This document shows positions 36,118 to 46,057 of a stretch of DNA of 64,000 bases, piece by piece. Every line of letters starts with the position of its first letter. Position 1 is the stretch's first letter. The notes under the pieces are model-generated. The model was not told the DNA's origin. It searched no databases and saw only the letters and a program-made list of their open reading frames with translations. The position numbers were made by a program, and so were the translations under genes. Source of the DNA: Clostridia bacterium (lineage in GTDB: Bacteria; Bacillota; Clostridia; Lachnospirales; Lachnospiraceae); contig CAJTHL010000011.1 of the NCBI GenBank assembly GCA_910576205.1, positions 1-64,000 of the forward strand. The letters are read 5' to 3'.

Positions 36118-36984
36118 ATGAAACGAATAATCCTAATTGGAGCCGGCATCCTGGCTTTCCTTCTGACCGGGCTCCTTTTTATAAAGCGGGACGCTATTTC
36201 CCGGCTTCTGGTGCAGGACGTTACGCCGGAGCTGGCTGGAAAACAAGCGGATATCATCCTGTTTATGGGACAGAGCAATATGAGCGGCGCTGGCGGGAAC
36301 GCAAAGGAAGCGCCCCAGGTGCCAGAGGGCGCGGGCTATGAATATAAAGCAGTCACTGCGCCGGAGGCGCTGGTTTATCTGAGAGAGCCTCTTGGGGAAA
36401 TGGAACACCGGGAAGGACTTCTGGACGACCGGGATCTCCTCAAGCGGCACGGCACCATGGCCAGCGCCTTTGTAAATGCTTATTATGCGGAAACCGGAGT
36501 GCCCGTCGTAGCCGTTGCCGCCTCCAGGGGAAGCTCCTCCATGGACTCCTGGCTGGAGCGGCTGGCCGGGGATGCCATCGACCGCTTAACCCAGTGCCGG
36601 AAGCACCTGGAAACCCATCAGGTTTCTGTCCGGCATTGTTACATGGTATGGATGCAGGGGGAGGCGGACGCCAACAAAGAAACCCCGAAGGAAGAATATA
36701 TTGCAGGCATGCAGATGCTGGCAGACCAGATGGAGGCCGCCGGCGTGGAAGCCTGTTTTCTTATCCAGATCGGAAACCATACCCGGCAGCCGGGCCATCA
36801 TGCGGAGATTCAACAGGCACAGCTGGAGCTCTGCCAGCTGGATGACCGGATTTTTCTGGCCTCTGTCCTTCCCGCCCAGCTGGACGACGAGCTGGACGAG
36901 GGCGGCGTGCATTTCAGCCAGAAGGCGCTGAACCTTATTGGGGAGGATGCCGGCCGCATGGCAGGATCGGTTGCCGGAAATTAG
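36118..36984 (+). CDS. SGNH-type carbohydrate esterase (sialate O-acetylesterase-like)
   Basis: A 288-residue protein with an N-terminal membrane anchor (about 4-22) and an SGNH hydrolase domain. The nucleophile is Ser53 in FMGQSNMSG, the Asn/Gly block is seen in VAAASRGSSSMDSW and WMQGEADAN, and the catalytic His is likely in EGGVHFSQKAL near the end. It would remove acetyl groups from a sugar or a wall polymer outside the cell. AGAAAGG precedes the ATG. It stands alone, with its promoter region in the 36040-36117 gap. Confidence 0.82.
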   Translation: MKRIILIGAGILAFLLTGLLFIKRDAISRLLVQDVTPELAGKQADIILFMGQSNMSGAGGNAKEAPQVPEGAGYEYKAVTAPEALVYLREPLGEMEHREGLLDDRDLLKRHGTMASAFVNAYYAETGVPVVAVAASRGSSSMDSWLERLAGDAIDRLTQCRKHLETHQVSVRHCYMVWMQGEADANKETPKEEYIAGMQMLADQMEAAGVEACFLIQIGNHTRQPGHHAEIQQAQLELCQLDDRIFLASVLPAQLDDELDEGGVHFSQKALNLIGEDAGRMAGSVAGN

Positions 36985-37075
36985 CCCCGGGACATACCAG
37001 ATGGCAGCCGGAAATTCTTCCAGGCTTCTGGATCCTAAGAGGGCGTATACAGAAGTAAAGCAGAAAGGATTTACC

Positions 37076-37858
37076 TTGAAAAACCACACTTTATTCCAGG
37101 AATGGCTGCGAAGCAGCCTGCGGCTTTTTATCCCGCTGCTACTCTATTTTTCCCTGCAAAGCCTTTTTCAAATGCTGCTTTTTGCTCTACTGGGCGAAAC
37201 TTATTATAGCGAACACCGCATAGCCGTACAAGGGCTTGGAAACCTGCTGTTGATTCCCATACTTTTCTTTACCTGCTATAGAGGAAACAGGCCCTTTTCC
37301 AGAGCACGTCTTGACCCTGGCAGAATCCTTCTGATTCTGGGGGCTTCGGTCTGTCTGTCCAGGGGCCTTAACCACCTGCTGGGGCTTTCCCCCCTGCCCC
37401 GCTGGTTTCCCGCCTATCAAGAGGTTTCCGCCTCCATATGCCAGGAGACTCTCTGGATCCAGTTTGCCACTGCCGTAATTCTGGCCCCGGTATTGGAGGA
37501 GCTTCTCATGCGGGGAATTGTATACAGCCGTCTGAAGGATTTAACGGGAAACGCAAAAACCTCTCTTCTGGGAAGCGCGCTTCTCTTTGCCCTGCTTCAC
37601 GGAAATGTAGTGCAGGGGGTATATGCCTTTTTCCTTGGGCTTCTGTTTGGGTATCTTCTGGAAAAATGCCACACCTTATGGGCTCCCATACTGGCCCACA
37701 GCACTGCCAACGGGGTTTCCCTGCTACAGGGTTTTCTGGGGGAAAGCCTGCCCTCGCCGGAGGGGCAGCTCCAGGAAATATTTGTAACCTCCCTTTTTTT
37801 GCTGACAGGATACCTTCTGATGAGCCTGGTTAAAAGCTCCGGTTCCAGACCCGATTAA
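37076..37858 (+). CDS. CPBP-family intramembrane metalloprotease
   Basis: About 260 residues with seven to eight hydrophobic helices. The CPBP (Abi/Rce1-like) motifs are present: EELLMRGIVYSRLK (Glu-Glu-x3-Arg), FALLHGN and HSTANGVSLL. It cleaves, or binds, peptides in the membrane. The frame is open back to 36938 inside the previous gene, but the TTG at 37076 is chosen because AGAAAGGA lies six bases upstream and the next residues lead directly into the first helix. A start at an earlier ATG (37001) is possible. Confidence 0.82.
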   Translation: MKNHTLFQEWLRSSLRLFIPLLLYFSLQSLFQMLLFALLGETYYSEHRIAVQGLGNLLLIPILFFTCYRGNRPFSRARLDPGRILLILGASVCLSRGLNHLLGLSPLPRWFPAYQEVSASICQETLWIQFATAVILAPVLEELLMRGIVYSRLKDLTGNAKTSLLGSALLFALLHGNVVQGVYAFFLGLLFGYLLEKCHTLWAPILAHSTANGVSLLQGFLGESLPSPEGQLQEIFVTSLFLLTGYLLMSLVKSSGSRPD

Positions 37859-37868
37859 AATTTTCCAC

Positions 37869-37897
37869 TTTACAATTCAGAAAAATAGGTGTATGAT
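37869..37897 (+). promoter_or_regulatory. Sigma-A promoter of gltBD
   Basis: TTTACA (37869-37874), 17 bp, TATGAT (37892-37897), about 100 bp before the gltB start. Confidence 0.75.
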
Positions 37898-37996
37898 ACC
37901 GCTAAGATTTTACAAAGAACACCCAGGCAATGATTCAAAAAAGGGACTGCATCGACAACAGCCCCCTGGATGGGCGGACAGAAAGGAGTTCAATGG

Positions 37997-40900
37997 ATGG
38001 CACAACCGAATAAAGGCTTGTATGACCCGCGTTTCGAGCACGACAGCTGCGGAATCGGAGCGGTGGTCAGTATCAAGGGCGTGAAAAATCACCAAACCGT
38101 GGAAAACGCCTTGAAAATCGTAGAAAATTTAGAGCATAGAGCTGGCAAAGATGCCGAAGGTAAAACAGGTGACGGAGTAGGAATCCTATTACAGATTTCT
38201 CACAAGTTCTTCTCCAAAGCTGTGAAGCCTCTCGGCATCTTTTTAAATTCTGAGAGAGATTACGGCATCGGCATGTTTTTCTTTTCCCAGGATGAGCTGA
38301 AGCGGAATCAGGCCAGGAAAATGTTTGAGATTATTGTGGAAAAGGAAGGTATGGAATTCCTGGGATGGCGGGAAGTGCCCACCACGCCGGGAATTCTGGG
38401 CGCCAGGGCCCTGGAAAAAATGCCTTGTATTATGCAGGGCTTTGTAAAGAGACCGGAGGGTGTGGAAAAAGGGCTGGATTTCGACCGGAAGCTGTACATT
38501 GCCCGGCGTATATTTGAACAGTCCAATGACGACACCTACGTGGTGTCCCTGTCCAGCAGAACCATTATTTACAAGGGTATGCTTCTGGTACAGCAGCTTC
38601 GCGGCTTCTTCCCGGATTTACAAAGCGCGGACTATGAGTCTGCCATTGCCCTGGTGCATTCCCGCTTCAGCACCAACACCAATCCGAGCTGGGAGCGGGC
38701 TCACCCCTATCGTTATATGGTACACAACGGGGAGATCAACACCATCCACGGTAATGCCGACAAGATGCTGGCCCGGGAGGAAAACATGGATTCCCCCTAC
38801 CTGTCCAGAGAGCTCTATAAGGCGCTGCCCGTGATAAACACCCAGGGATCGGATTCCGCCATGCTGGATAATACGCTGGAATTCTTTGTCATGAACGGCA
38901 TGGCGCTTCCCCTGGCTGTGATGATCTCCATTCCGGAGCCCTGGGACAACAACAAGGCCATGTCCCAGGAAAAGCGGGATTTCTACCAGTATTACGCCAC
39001 CATGATGGAACCCTGGGACGGCCCCGCCTCCATACTTTTTAGTGACGGCGACATTATGGGAGCCGTGCTGGACAGAAACGGCTTAAGACCCTCCCGCTAT
39101 TATATCACGGAGGACGACACCCTCATTCTGGCCTCCGAGGTGGGGGTGATGGACGTGGAACCCACAAAGATAAAGGTGAAGGAACGCCTGCGCCCGGGAA
39201 AAATGCTTCTGGTGGACACGGCAAAGGGAGAAATAATTGACGACGACACCTTAAAGGAAATGTATTCCAGACGGCGTCCTTACGGGGAATGGCTGGATCA
39301 GAAGCTTCTCCGCCTAAAGGATCTCAGGATTCCAAATGAGCGGGTAAGGGAGTTTACGGCGGATGAAAGGCGCAGGCTTCAGAAATCCTTTGGATACAAT
39401 TTTGAGGAGTACCGGTATTCCATTCTGCCCATGGCCCTAAATGGCTCAGAGCCCATCGGCTCCATGGGTATCGATACCCCCATCGCGGCCCTGTCTGGTA
39501 AGCACCAGCCGCTGTTCCACTATTTTAAGCAGCTGTTTGCCCAGGTAACCAATCCCCCCATCGACGCAATCCGGGAGGAAATCATCACCTCCACGGCGGT
39601 CTTTGTGGGAAAAGAAGGAAATATTCTGGAGGAGAAGCCGGAAAATTGCTGTATCCTGCGGGTGGATAACCCCATTCTGACTAATACGGATCTGCTGAAA
39701 ATCAAAAATATCAAGACTGCGGGATTTAAGGTAAAAACCGTGCCCATCATCTACTATAAAAATACCAGTCTGAAAAAAGCCATGGAGCACTTGTACATGG
39801 AAGCTGACAAGGCTTACCGGGACGGGGCAAATATCCTTATTATCTCCGACCGGGGTGTGGATGAAAACCATGTGGCCATTCCCTCCCTGCTGGCAGTGGC
39901 CGGGCTTCACCAGCACCTGGTAAAAACGCAGAAGCGCACTAGTATGGCGTTGATTCTGGAAAGCGGAGAACCCAGGGAGGTTCACCACTTTGCAACCCTT
40001 TTAGGCTTCGGAGCCTCGGCCATAAACCCCTATCTGGCCCAGGAAACCATCCGGGAGCTTGTATCCTGCGGCCTTTTAAACAAGGATTACTATGCCGCTG
40101 TAGACGACTACAACAGCGCCGTGCTTCATGGCATTGTGAAGATCGCCTCCAAGATGGGTATCTCCACCATACAGTCCTACCAGGGCGCGCGGATTTTTGA
40201 GGCCATCGGCATTGACCCCGGCGTCATAAACGAATATTTCAGCGGAACCGTCAGCCGGGTGGGAGGCATTACCTTAAAGGAAATCGAGGAGCAGGCGGAC
40301 GCCCTGCACTCCGCTGCGTTTGATCCCCTGGGCCTCAACGTAGATCTGACCCTGGAAAGCGTGGGACGCCACAAGAGCAGAAGCGGCGGGGAAATGCATC
40401 TCTACAATCCCCAGACCATCCATCTCCTCCAGGAATCCACAAAGCGGGGAGATTACGGCCTGTTTAAACAGTATACTGCCTTGATAAACGGGGAATCCAA
40501 TAAAGGATATCTCCGCAGGCTGCTGGATTTCAACTACCCGGAAAAGGGAATTCCTCTGGAGGAGGTGGAGAGTGTGGACTCCATTGTGACCCGCTTCAAA
40601 ACCGGCGCCATGTCCTACGGCTCCATTTCCCAGGAAGCCCATGAATGCCTGGCTATTGCCATGAATACCATTCATGGCCGGTCTAACTCCGGAGAGGGCG
40701 GGGAGCGGGTGGAAAGGCTCACCGTGGGGTCCGACGGGAAAAACCGCTGCTCTGCCATTAAACAGGTGGCTTCGGCCCGTTTCGGCGTTACCTCCCGGTA
40801 TCTGGTCAGTGCCAACGAGCTGCAGATCAAGATGGCCCAGGGTGCAAAGCCCGGAGAAGGCGGGCATCTGCCTGGCGCAAAGGTGTATCCCTGGATTGCA

Positions 40901-42529
40901 AAAACCAGGCTCTCTACCCCGGGCGTGTCGCTGATCTCCCCGCCGCCCCACCACGATATTTACTCCATCGAAGATCTGGCCCAGCTCATCTATGACCTTA
41001 AAAACGCCAACCGGGACGCCAGGATCTCCGTAAAGCTGGTATCGGAAGCCGGTGTGGGCACTGTGGCGGCCGGCGTGGCCAAGGCCGGAGCCCAGGTAAT
41101 CCTTATCTCCGGCTACGACGGCGGTACCGGAGCCGCCCCCAGAAGCTCCATTCACAATGCGGGTCTACCCTGGGAGCTGGGCCTTTCGGAAACCCATCAG
41201 ACCTTGCTGATGAACGGCCTTCGGGGCAAGGTGCGGATTGAAACGGACGGAAAACTGATGAGTGGCGAGGATGTGGCCATTGCTGCTATTCTGGGCGCGG
41301 AAGAATTTGGATTTGCTACGGCTCCTCTGGTAACCATGGGCTGCGTAATGATGCGTGTCTGCAACCTGGACACCTGCCCTGTAGGCATAGCCACCCAGAA
41401 CCCGGAGCTTCGGGCCCGCTTCCAGGGAAAACCGGAGTATGTCATAAACTTTATGCGTTTTATTGCCCAGGAGCTGCGGGAATATATGGCCCGTCTTGGC
41501 GTCCGTTCCGTAGACGGGCTGGTGGGGCGAACGGACCTTCTCAAGGTAAAGGAAGGCCTTACAGGCCGCCCGGCCATGATGGATTTGTCCCGAATTCTTG
41601 GCAATCCTTATAAGAAGGAAGGGCAGAAGGAAATCTTTGACCCGAAACAGCTCTATAATTTCGGCCTGGAAAAAACCCTGGATGAAAAGGTGCTGATTAA
41701 AAAGCTGAAGTCCGCCCTCCAAAGCGGCCAGAAAAAGAGTATTGAACTGGATGTCAGCAATGTAGACCGGGCTTTTGGCACGATGTTTGGTTCAGAGATT
41801 ACGCGGTTGTACCCGGAAGGCCTGGCGGAAGATACCTACATCGTCCACTGTAAGGGCGCCGGGGGCCAGAGCTTTGGCGCATTTATCCCCAGAGGCCTTA
41901 CCCTGGAGCTTCAAGGCGACAGCAACGATTATTTCGGAAAAGGCCTCTCCGGCGGAAAACTCGTCATTTACCCGCCCAGGGGCGCAAAATTTAAGCAGGA
42001 CAAAAATATCATTATCGGAAACGTGGCCCTCTACGGCGCTACAAGCGGCAAAGCCTACATATGCGGCGTGGCAGGAGAACGGTTCTGTGTGCGCAACTCC
42101 GGCGTCCGGGCCGTGGTGGAGGGCGTAGGCGACCATGGCTGCGAATATATGACAGGCGGCCGTGTGGTGGTCCTTGGCTCCACAGGAAAGAATTTCGCAG
42201 CCGGCATGAGCGGCGGCATCGCCTATGTGCTGGATGAGGGGAGCCGCCTCTACAGGCATCTGAACAAGGAAATGGTCAGCATGGAAGATATGACGGACAA
42301 ATATGACGTCCAGGAATTAAAACAGATGATTGAGGAGCATGTGGCCTGCACCGGCTCCCAAAAGGGCAGGGAAATCCTGGAGCATTTTAAAGATTATCTG
42401 CCAAAATTCAAGAAAATTATTCCCTTTAATTACAGCCGGATGCTGAAAACCATGGTGCAGATGGAAGAAAAAGGGCTTTCCAGCGAGCAGGCGCAGATCG
42501 AAGCGTTCTACGCAACAATGAAAGAATAA
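37997..42529 (+). CDS. gltB: Glutamate synthase, large subunit
   Basis: About 1510 residues. It makes glutamate from glutamine and 2-oxoglutarate. The ATG at 37997 is chosen (the frame opens nine codons earlier) because AAGGAG is eight bases upstream and it puts the amidotransferase Cys at position 18 (HDSCGIGA), exposed after propeptide removal. Domains in order: glutaminase (18 to about 420), central linker, FMN-binding synthase with GEGGERVERL, KPGEGGHLPG and GYDGGTGAAPRSS, the 3Fe-4S cysteines in CVMMRVCNLDTCPVG, and the C-terminal beta-helix with SGGIAYV. gltD follows after 13 bp. Confidence 0.96.
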   Translation: MAQPNKGLYDPRFEHDSCGIGAVVSIKGVKNHQTVENALKIVENLEHRAGKDAEGKTGDGVGILLQISHKFFSKAVKPLGIFLNSERDYGIGMFFFSQDELKRNQARKMFEIIVEKEGMEFLGWREVPTTPGILGARALEKMPCIMQGFVKRPEGVEKGLDFDRKLYIARRIFEQSNDDTYVVSLSSRTIIYKGMLLVQQLRGFFPDLQSADYESAIALVHSRFSTNTNPSWERAHPYRYMVHNGEINTIHGNADKMLAREENMDSPYLSRELYKALPVINTQGSDSAMLDNTLEFFVMNGMALPLAVMISIPEPWDNNKAMSQEKRDFYQYYATMMEPWDGPASILFSDGDIMGAVLDRNGLRPSRYYITEDDTLILASEVGVMDVEPTKIKVKERLRPGKMLLVDTAKGEIIDDDTLKEMYSRRRPYGEWLDQKLLRLKDLRIPNERVREFTADERRRLQKSFGYNFEEYRYSILPMALNGSEPIGSMGIDTPIAALSGKHQPLFHYFKQLFAQVTNPPIDAIREEIITSTAVFVGKEGNILEEKPENCCILRVDNPILTNTDLLKIKNIKTAGFKVKTVPIIYYKNTSLKKAMEHLYMEADKAYRDGANILIISDRGVDENHVAIPSLLAVAGLHQHLVKTQKRTSMALILESGEPREVHHFATLLGFGASAINPYLAQETIRELVSCGLLNKDYYAAVDDYNSAVLHGIVKIASKMGISTIQSYQGARIFEAIGIDPGVINEYFSGTVSRVGGITLKEIEEQADALHSAAFDPLGLNVDLTLESVGRHKSRSGGEMHLYNPQTIHLLQESTKRGDYGLFKQYTALINGESNKGYLRRLLDFNYPEKGIPLEEVESVDSIVTRFKTGAMSYGSISQEAHECLAIAMNTIHGRSNSGEGGERVERLTVGSDGKNRCSAIKQVASARFGVTSRYLVSANELQIKMAQGAKPGEGGHLPGAKVYPWIAKTRLSTPGVSLISPPPHHDIYSIEDLAQLIYDLKNANRDARISVKLVSEAGVGTVAAGVAKAGAQVILISGYDGGTGAAPRSSIHNAGLPWELGLSETHQTLLMNGLRGKVRIETDGKLMSGEDVAIAAILGAEEFGFATAPLVTMGCVMMRVCNLDTCPVGIATQNPELRARFQGKPEYVINFMRFIAQELREYMARLGVRSVDGLVGRTDLLKVKEGLTGRPAMMDLSRILGNPYKKEGQKEIFDPKQLYNFGLEKTLDEKVLIKKLKSALQSGQKKSIELDVSNVDRAFGTMFGSEITRLYPEGLAEDTYIVHCKGAGGQSFGAFIPRGLTLELQGDSNDYFGKGLSGGKLVIYPPRGAKFKQDKNIIIGNVALYGATSGKAYICGVAGERFCVRNSGVRAVVEGVGDHGCEYMTGGRVVVLGSTGKNFAAGMSGGIAYVLDEGSRLYRHLNKEMVSMEDMTDKYDVQELKQMIEEHVACTGSQKGREILEHFKDYLPKFKKIIPFNYSRMLKTMVQMEEKGLSSEQAQIEAFYATMKE

Positions 42530-42542
42530 GGGGGCAAAGAAC

Positions 42543-44036
42543 ATGGGAAAACCAACTGGATTTCTGGAATATAAACGATTAGAACCTAAGGCAGCGCCGC
42601 CCAGGGTTCGGGTTAAACATTTTAATGAATTTCATGCATCCCTGTCCAGAGAGGAACAGCAGCTCCAGGGCGCCCGCTGTATGGAATGCGGCGTTCCCTT
42701 CTGTCAGGCAGGCGTAATGATAAGCGGAATGGCCTCCGGCTGTCCCCTGCACAATCTCATCCCAGAGTGGAACGATCTTCTCTATATGGGAAACTGGGAA
42801 CAGGCCTACAAGCGTCTGAAAAGAACCAGCAGTTTTCCGGAATTTACGGGAAGAGTCTGCCCGGCCCTGTGTGAGAAGGCCTGCACATGTAATCTCCACG
42901 ATGAGCCAGTAAGCACTAAGAGCAATGAGCTTGCCATTATTGAAAATGCTTACAGGGAGGGCTACGCCAAAGCAGAGCCGCCCCTGCACCGCACAGGCAA
43001 AAAAATCGCCATCGTGGGAAGCGGCCCCTCGGGGCTTGCCGCCGCAGACCAGCTCAACCACCGGGGGCACTCTGTAACGGTCTTTGAACGTTTTGACCGG
43101 GTGGGAGGGCTTCTGCGCTACGGCATCCCCAATATGAAGCTGGAAAAGCATGTGATTGACCGGAAGATCAGGATTATGGAGGAGGAGGGCGTGACGTTTG
43201 TCACAAGTGCCGATATTGGCAGAAGTATAAAAGCCGATAAACTCCTGGCGGAGTACGACCGGATAATCCTGGCCTGTGGCGCCTCAAATCCAAGAGATAT
43301 CAAGGTTCCGGGGAGAGAGCTTGGGGGAATCTGCTTTGCAGTGGATTTTCTCAGAGCCACCACAAAGAGCCTTTTGGACTCTGCTTTTGCGGACAGGAAG
43401 TTTATCAGCGCCAAAGGCAAACATGTGCTGGTCATCGGCGGCGGCGACACAGGAAACGACTGCGTGGGAACCTCCATCCGCCTGGGGGCAGCATCCGTCG
43501 TGCAGCTGGAGATGATGCCCTGCCCGCCAGACAAGCGGGCGGCCGATAATCCCTGGCCCCAGTGGCCTAAAGTTTTAAAGACGGATTACGGCCAGGAAGA
43601 GGCTATCGCCCTGTTTGGCTCTGACCCCCGGATCTACACCGCCACAGTGAAGGAATTTATCGGGGATAAAAACGGAAATGTGAAGCAGGCCGTCTGTCTC
43701 AAGCTTCAGAGCAAAAAGGACGAAAAATCCGGTCGCATGATGATGGTTCCCATGGAAGGCAGTGAATTTATCCTGGACGTGGACCTGGTTCTCATCGCCG
43801 CAGGCTTCCTGGGAAGCCAGGACTATGTGACTAAGGCCTTTGGCGTGGAGCTCAACGAGCGCACCAACGTAAAGACCGCCCCGGGCCAGTACCAGACCAA
43901 TGTAAAGAATGTCTTCACCGCCGGCGACATGCACCGGGGCCAGTCCCTGGTGGTGTGGGCCATACGGGAAGGACGGGAGGCCGCCGCCGCGGTGGACTAT
44001 GATCTCATGGGGTATACCAGCCTGGAGACGCAATAG
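42543..44036 (+). CDS. gltD: Glutamate synthase, small subunit
   Basis: A 497-residue flavoprotein that passes electrons from NAD(P)H to the large subunit. The N-terminal iron-sulfur cysteines lie in CMECGVPFCQ, GCPLHNLIP and CPALCEKACTCNLHDE. The FAD site is VGSGPSGLAAADQL (about 159-172), the NAD(P) site is VIGGGDTGNDCVGT near 300, and the end motif is FTAGDMHRGQSLVVWAI. It is 13 bp behind gltB and convergent with the GT14 gene, 10 bp away, with no terminator visible between. Confidence 0.96.
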   Translation: MGKPTGFLEYKRLEPKAAPPRVRVKHFNEFHASLSREEQQLQGARCMECGVPFCQAGVMISGMASGCPLHNLIPEWNDLLYMGNWEQAYKRLKRTSSFPEFTGRVCPALCEKACTCNLHDEPVSTKSNELAIIENAYREGYAKAEPPLHRTGKKIAIVGSGPSGLAAADQLNHRGHSVTVFERFDRVGGLLRYGIPNMKLEKHVIDRKIRIMEEEGVTFVTSADIGRSIKADKLLAEYDRIILACGASNPRDIKVPGRELGGICFAVDFLRATTKSLLDSAFADRKFISAKGKHVLVIGGGDTGNDCVGTSIRLGAASVVQLEMMPCPPDKRAADNPWPQWPKVLKTDYGQEEAIALFGSDPRIYTATVKEFIGDKNGNVKQAVCLKLQSKKDEKSGRMMMVPMEGSEFILDVDLVLIAAGFLGSQDYVTKAFGVELNERTNVKTAPGQYQTNVKNVFTAGDMHRGQSLVVWAIREGREAAAAVDYDLMGYTSLETQ

Positions 44037-44046
44037 ACGGCAGGTT

Positions 44047-44946
44047 CTATGGAAATGGTTTCTTTTGGGAATCCTTGAAAATATTCTGTGAGAATTTACG
44101 CGCAAAGAGATGGGGAAGCCCAAGAAGTATTTCCCGATCCTCTGGCCGGAACACATAGGGGCTGTTGCCCGTCCCTCTCTCCCAGTCCACATAGCGCAGG
44201 TTTGCCATGGAATTTTCATCTGCATAGGGGTCATAGATCTGCTCTGCAAAGGGGGAATTGGCCGCCAGGGTCTGGAGGAAAAGCTCATCCGCGCAGACGG
44301 AGCGGGAAAATGTGCGGGCAATCCAGTCCTCCCTTTCCAGGGTATAGCGGGCAAAGCCATCCGTAATGCTAAACCAGTTGGCTCCCTTCTGGATTTTAAG
44401 ACCGCTCCCCTTCAGGCGGTCTACCCGCAACAGCCGCTGGAGCCTGGTAAACAGCGCGTCCAGGGGTTCCGCCAGAAAAAAAGAGCTCTCCCGCAGAATA
44501 TGATAGAGGGAGATACGCTCCCGCACATAGGGCGGAGCTTCCAGACTGTCGAAAGCCAGAAATTCCTTTCCCGCATTTGCGGTCAGGTTGTCGAAAAAGG
44601 CAAGGATCTCCTCCGCTGTCTTTATGGGTAGGTCGGAGCCGGACAGCAGATGATAATAGGCATAGCGACCCTTACATGCCGCCTTCAAGAGCAACAGCTC
44701 GCAGGCAATCTGGCTGTAGCCTCCCCAGTGGACGGATATCCGCTCTGTGAAGTGCAGAGGGGATTTAAGGGCCCGTTCCTGTTTTTGCCGGGCGCATTCC
44801 TCTTTCAAGCGGGCAAACTCTGCTTCCGGCACTTTTTTGTCTATATGAAGGTAAATTTCGTTTCTTTCATGGTCCAGAAGCTCTATCAAATCCAGAAGGA
44901 GCGGGAAATTGTTGTGGGCCATAATCAGATAAGCATGTCTATTCAT
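44047..44946 (-). CDS. Core-2/I-branching type glycosyltransferase (GT14)
   Basis: A 299-residue cytosolic glycosyltransferase of the beta-1,6-N-acetylglucosaminyltransferase-like family. It starts with HAYLIMAHNNFPLLLDLIELLD, followed by IYLHIDKKVP, the SVHWGGYSQIACELLLL segment, HLLSGSDLPIK and the late VCADELFLQTL and LRYVDWERG, all typical of bacterial GT14 members. The acceptor is unknown; a surface glycan is likely. It is a single gene, convergent with gltD. Confidence 0.88.
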   Translation of the reverse strand: MNRHAYLIMAHNNFPLLLDLIELLDHERNEIYLHIDKKVPEAEFARLKEECARQKQERALKSPLHFTERISVHWGGYSQIACELLLLKAACKGRYAYYHLLSGSDLPIKTAEEILAFFDNLTANAGKEFLAFDSLEAPPYVRERISLYHILRESSFFLAEPLDALFTRLQRLLRVDRLKGSGLKIQKGANWFSITDGFARYTLEREDWIARTFSRSVCADELFLQTLAANSPFAEQIYDPYADENSMANLRYVDWERGTGNSPYVFRPEDREILLGLPHLFARKFSQNIFKDSQKKPFP

Positions 44947-45039
44947 AAATTTATTGTATCATAATTATTCCACAGCCTCAACTATTTATACTTATGCCTG
45001 TTTATATCCTGTAAGTCACGCCACTTCATTTTTATTCTG

Positions 45040-45068
45040 TTGACATTTCCCCCAAATAAGCATAGTAT
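45040..45068 (+). promoter_or_regulatory. Sigma-A promoter of the DegV gene
   Basis: TTGACA (45040-45045), 17 bp, TAGTAT (45063-45068), about 63 bp before the DegV start. Confidence 0.8.
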
Positions 45069-45131
45069 TTTAACCAGCACTTAAAAAATGCAAAACAGCG
45101 GTTACTGAACACAGATAGGAGGATTTTTATC

Positions 45132-45992
45132 ATGGCAATAAAATTACTTGTTGACTCATCTTCAGATATTGACCGGGAAGAGGCCCGGTCTCTTGGCATC
45201 CATATGATCTCTATGTCCATTCAGTTTGGGGAAACGGAATATCTGGACGGGGTGGATTTAACGAAACGGAAATTTTTTGAAAAACTGATTGAGAGCAACG
45301 AGCTGCCCAAAACCAGCCAGATCAACAGCTTTCAGTTTGGGGAGCAGTTTGCCTCCCTTACAGAGGACGGAAGCGAGCTGCTGGTCATTACCCTGTCCTC
45401 CAGACTCTCCGGGACTTACCTAAGCGCCGTGCAGGCGGCGGAAGATTTTCCGGGAAAGGTGTTTGTGGTGGACAGCCTTAACGCTTCTATTGGAGAGCGC
45501 ATTCTGGTACAGTATGCCATAAGGCTTATAAAAGAAGGCCTCTCCATGAAGGCTCTGGTAAAAAAGCTGGAAGAGGCAAAGCACAATATCAGGCTCATGG
45601 CCCTTCTTGGCACCCTGGAATACCTGCAAAAAGGCGGACGCATTTCCACTGTAACGGCGGCTTCCGGCGCGCTCTTACATATCAAACCGGTTATTTCCAT
45701 CCTGGAAGGGGAAGTGAAAATGGCCGGAAAAGCCATTGGATCCAAAAAGGGCAACAATCTTCTGGTGCAGCTCATTGAAAAATCCGGAGGCATCGACTTT
45801 TCCATGCCCTACGCCACGGCCTATTCCGGGCTGGAGGACAGCCTGCTTAGAAAATATCTGGAGGACAGCGCTCCTCTTTGGAAAGATCACGCAGAGAACA
45901 TTCCTTCCTATTGTATAGGAAGCACCATTGGCACCCATGTGGGGCCGGGGGCCATTGCAGTAGCTTTTTTTGCAAAGCCGTCTGATATGTAA
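45132..45992 (+). CDS. DegV family fatty-acid-binding protein
   Basis: A 286-residue soluble protein of the DegV (FakB-like) family, which holds a fatty acid for phosphorylation by a FakA kinase. Seen are the start KLLVDSSSDI, the TSQINSFQF segment, the lipid-head contact TLSSRLSGTY near 96, the GTLEYLQKGGRIS motif and the end IGTHVGPGAIAVAF. Length matches. TAGGAGG precedes the ATG. The gene is a single unit with its own promoter and a strong bidirectional terminator. Confidence 0.92.
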   Translation: MAIKLLVDSSSDIDREEARSLGIHMISMSIQFGETEYLDGVDLTKRKFFEKLIESNELPKTSQINSFQFGEQFASLTEDGSELLVITLSSRLSGTYLSAVQAAEDFPGKVFVVDSLNASIGERILVQYAIRLIKEGLSMKALVKKLEEAKHNIRLMALLGTLEYLQKGGRISTVTAASGALLHIKPVISILEGEVKMAGKAIGSKKGNNLLVQLIEKSGGIDFSMPYATAYSGLEDSLLRKYLEDSAPLWKDHAENIPSYCIGSTIGTHVGPGAIAVAFFAKPSDM

Positions 45993-46003
45993 TAGACATT
46001 AAA

Positions 46004-46043
46004 AAAACAGCAGCCAGTCATGTCGTCCACTGGCTGCTGTTTT
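46004..46043. terminator. Bidirectional terminator between DegV and the 56-residue gene
   Basis: A perfect 15-bp stem (46004-46018 with 46029-46043) has T4 behind it on the plus strand and T7 on the minus strand, serving both convergent genes. Confidence 0.9.
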
Positions 46044-46057
46044 ATGTCCATAAAGAA

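Noticed and set aside
37970..37996. Earlier gltB start at 37970
   Set aside because: It lacks a ribosome site, while the ATG at 37997 has AAGGAG at proper spacing and gives the usual short propeptide before the catalytic Cys.
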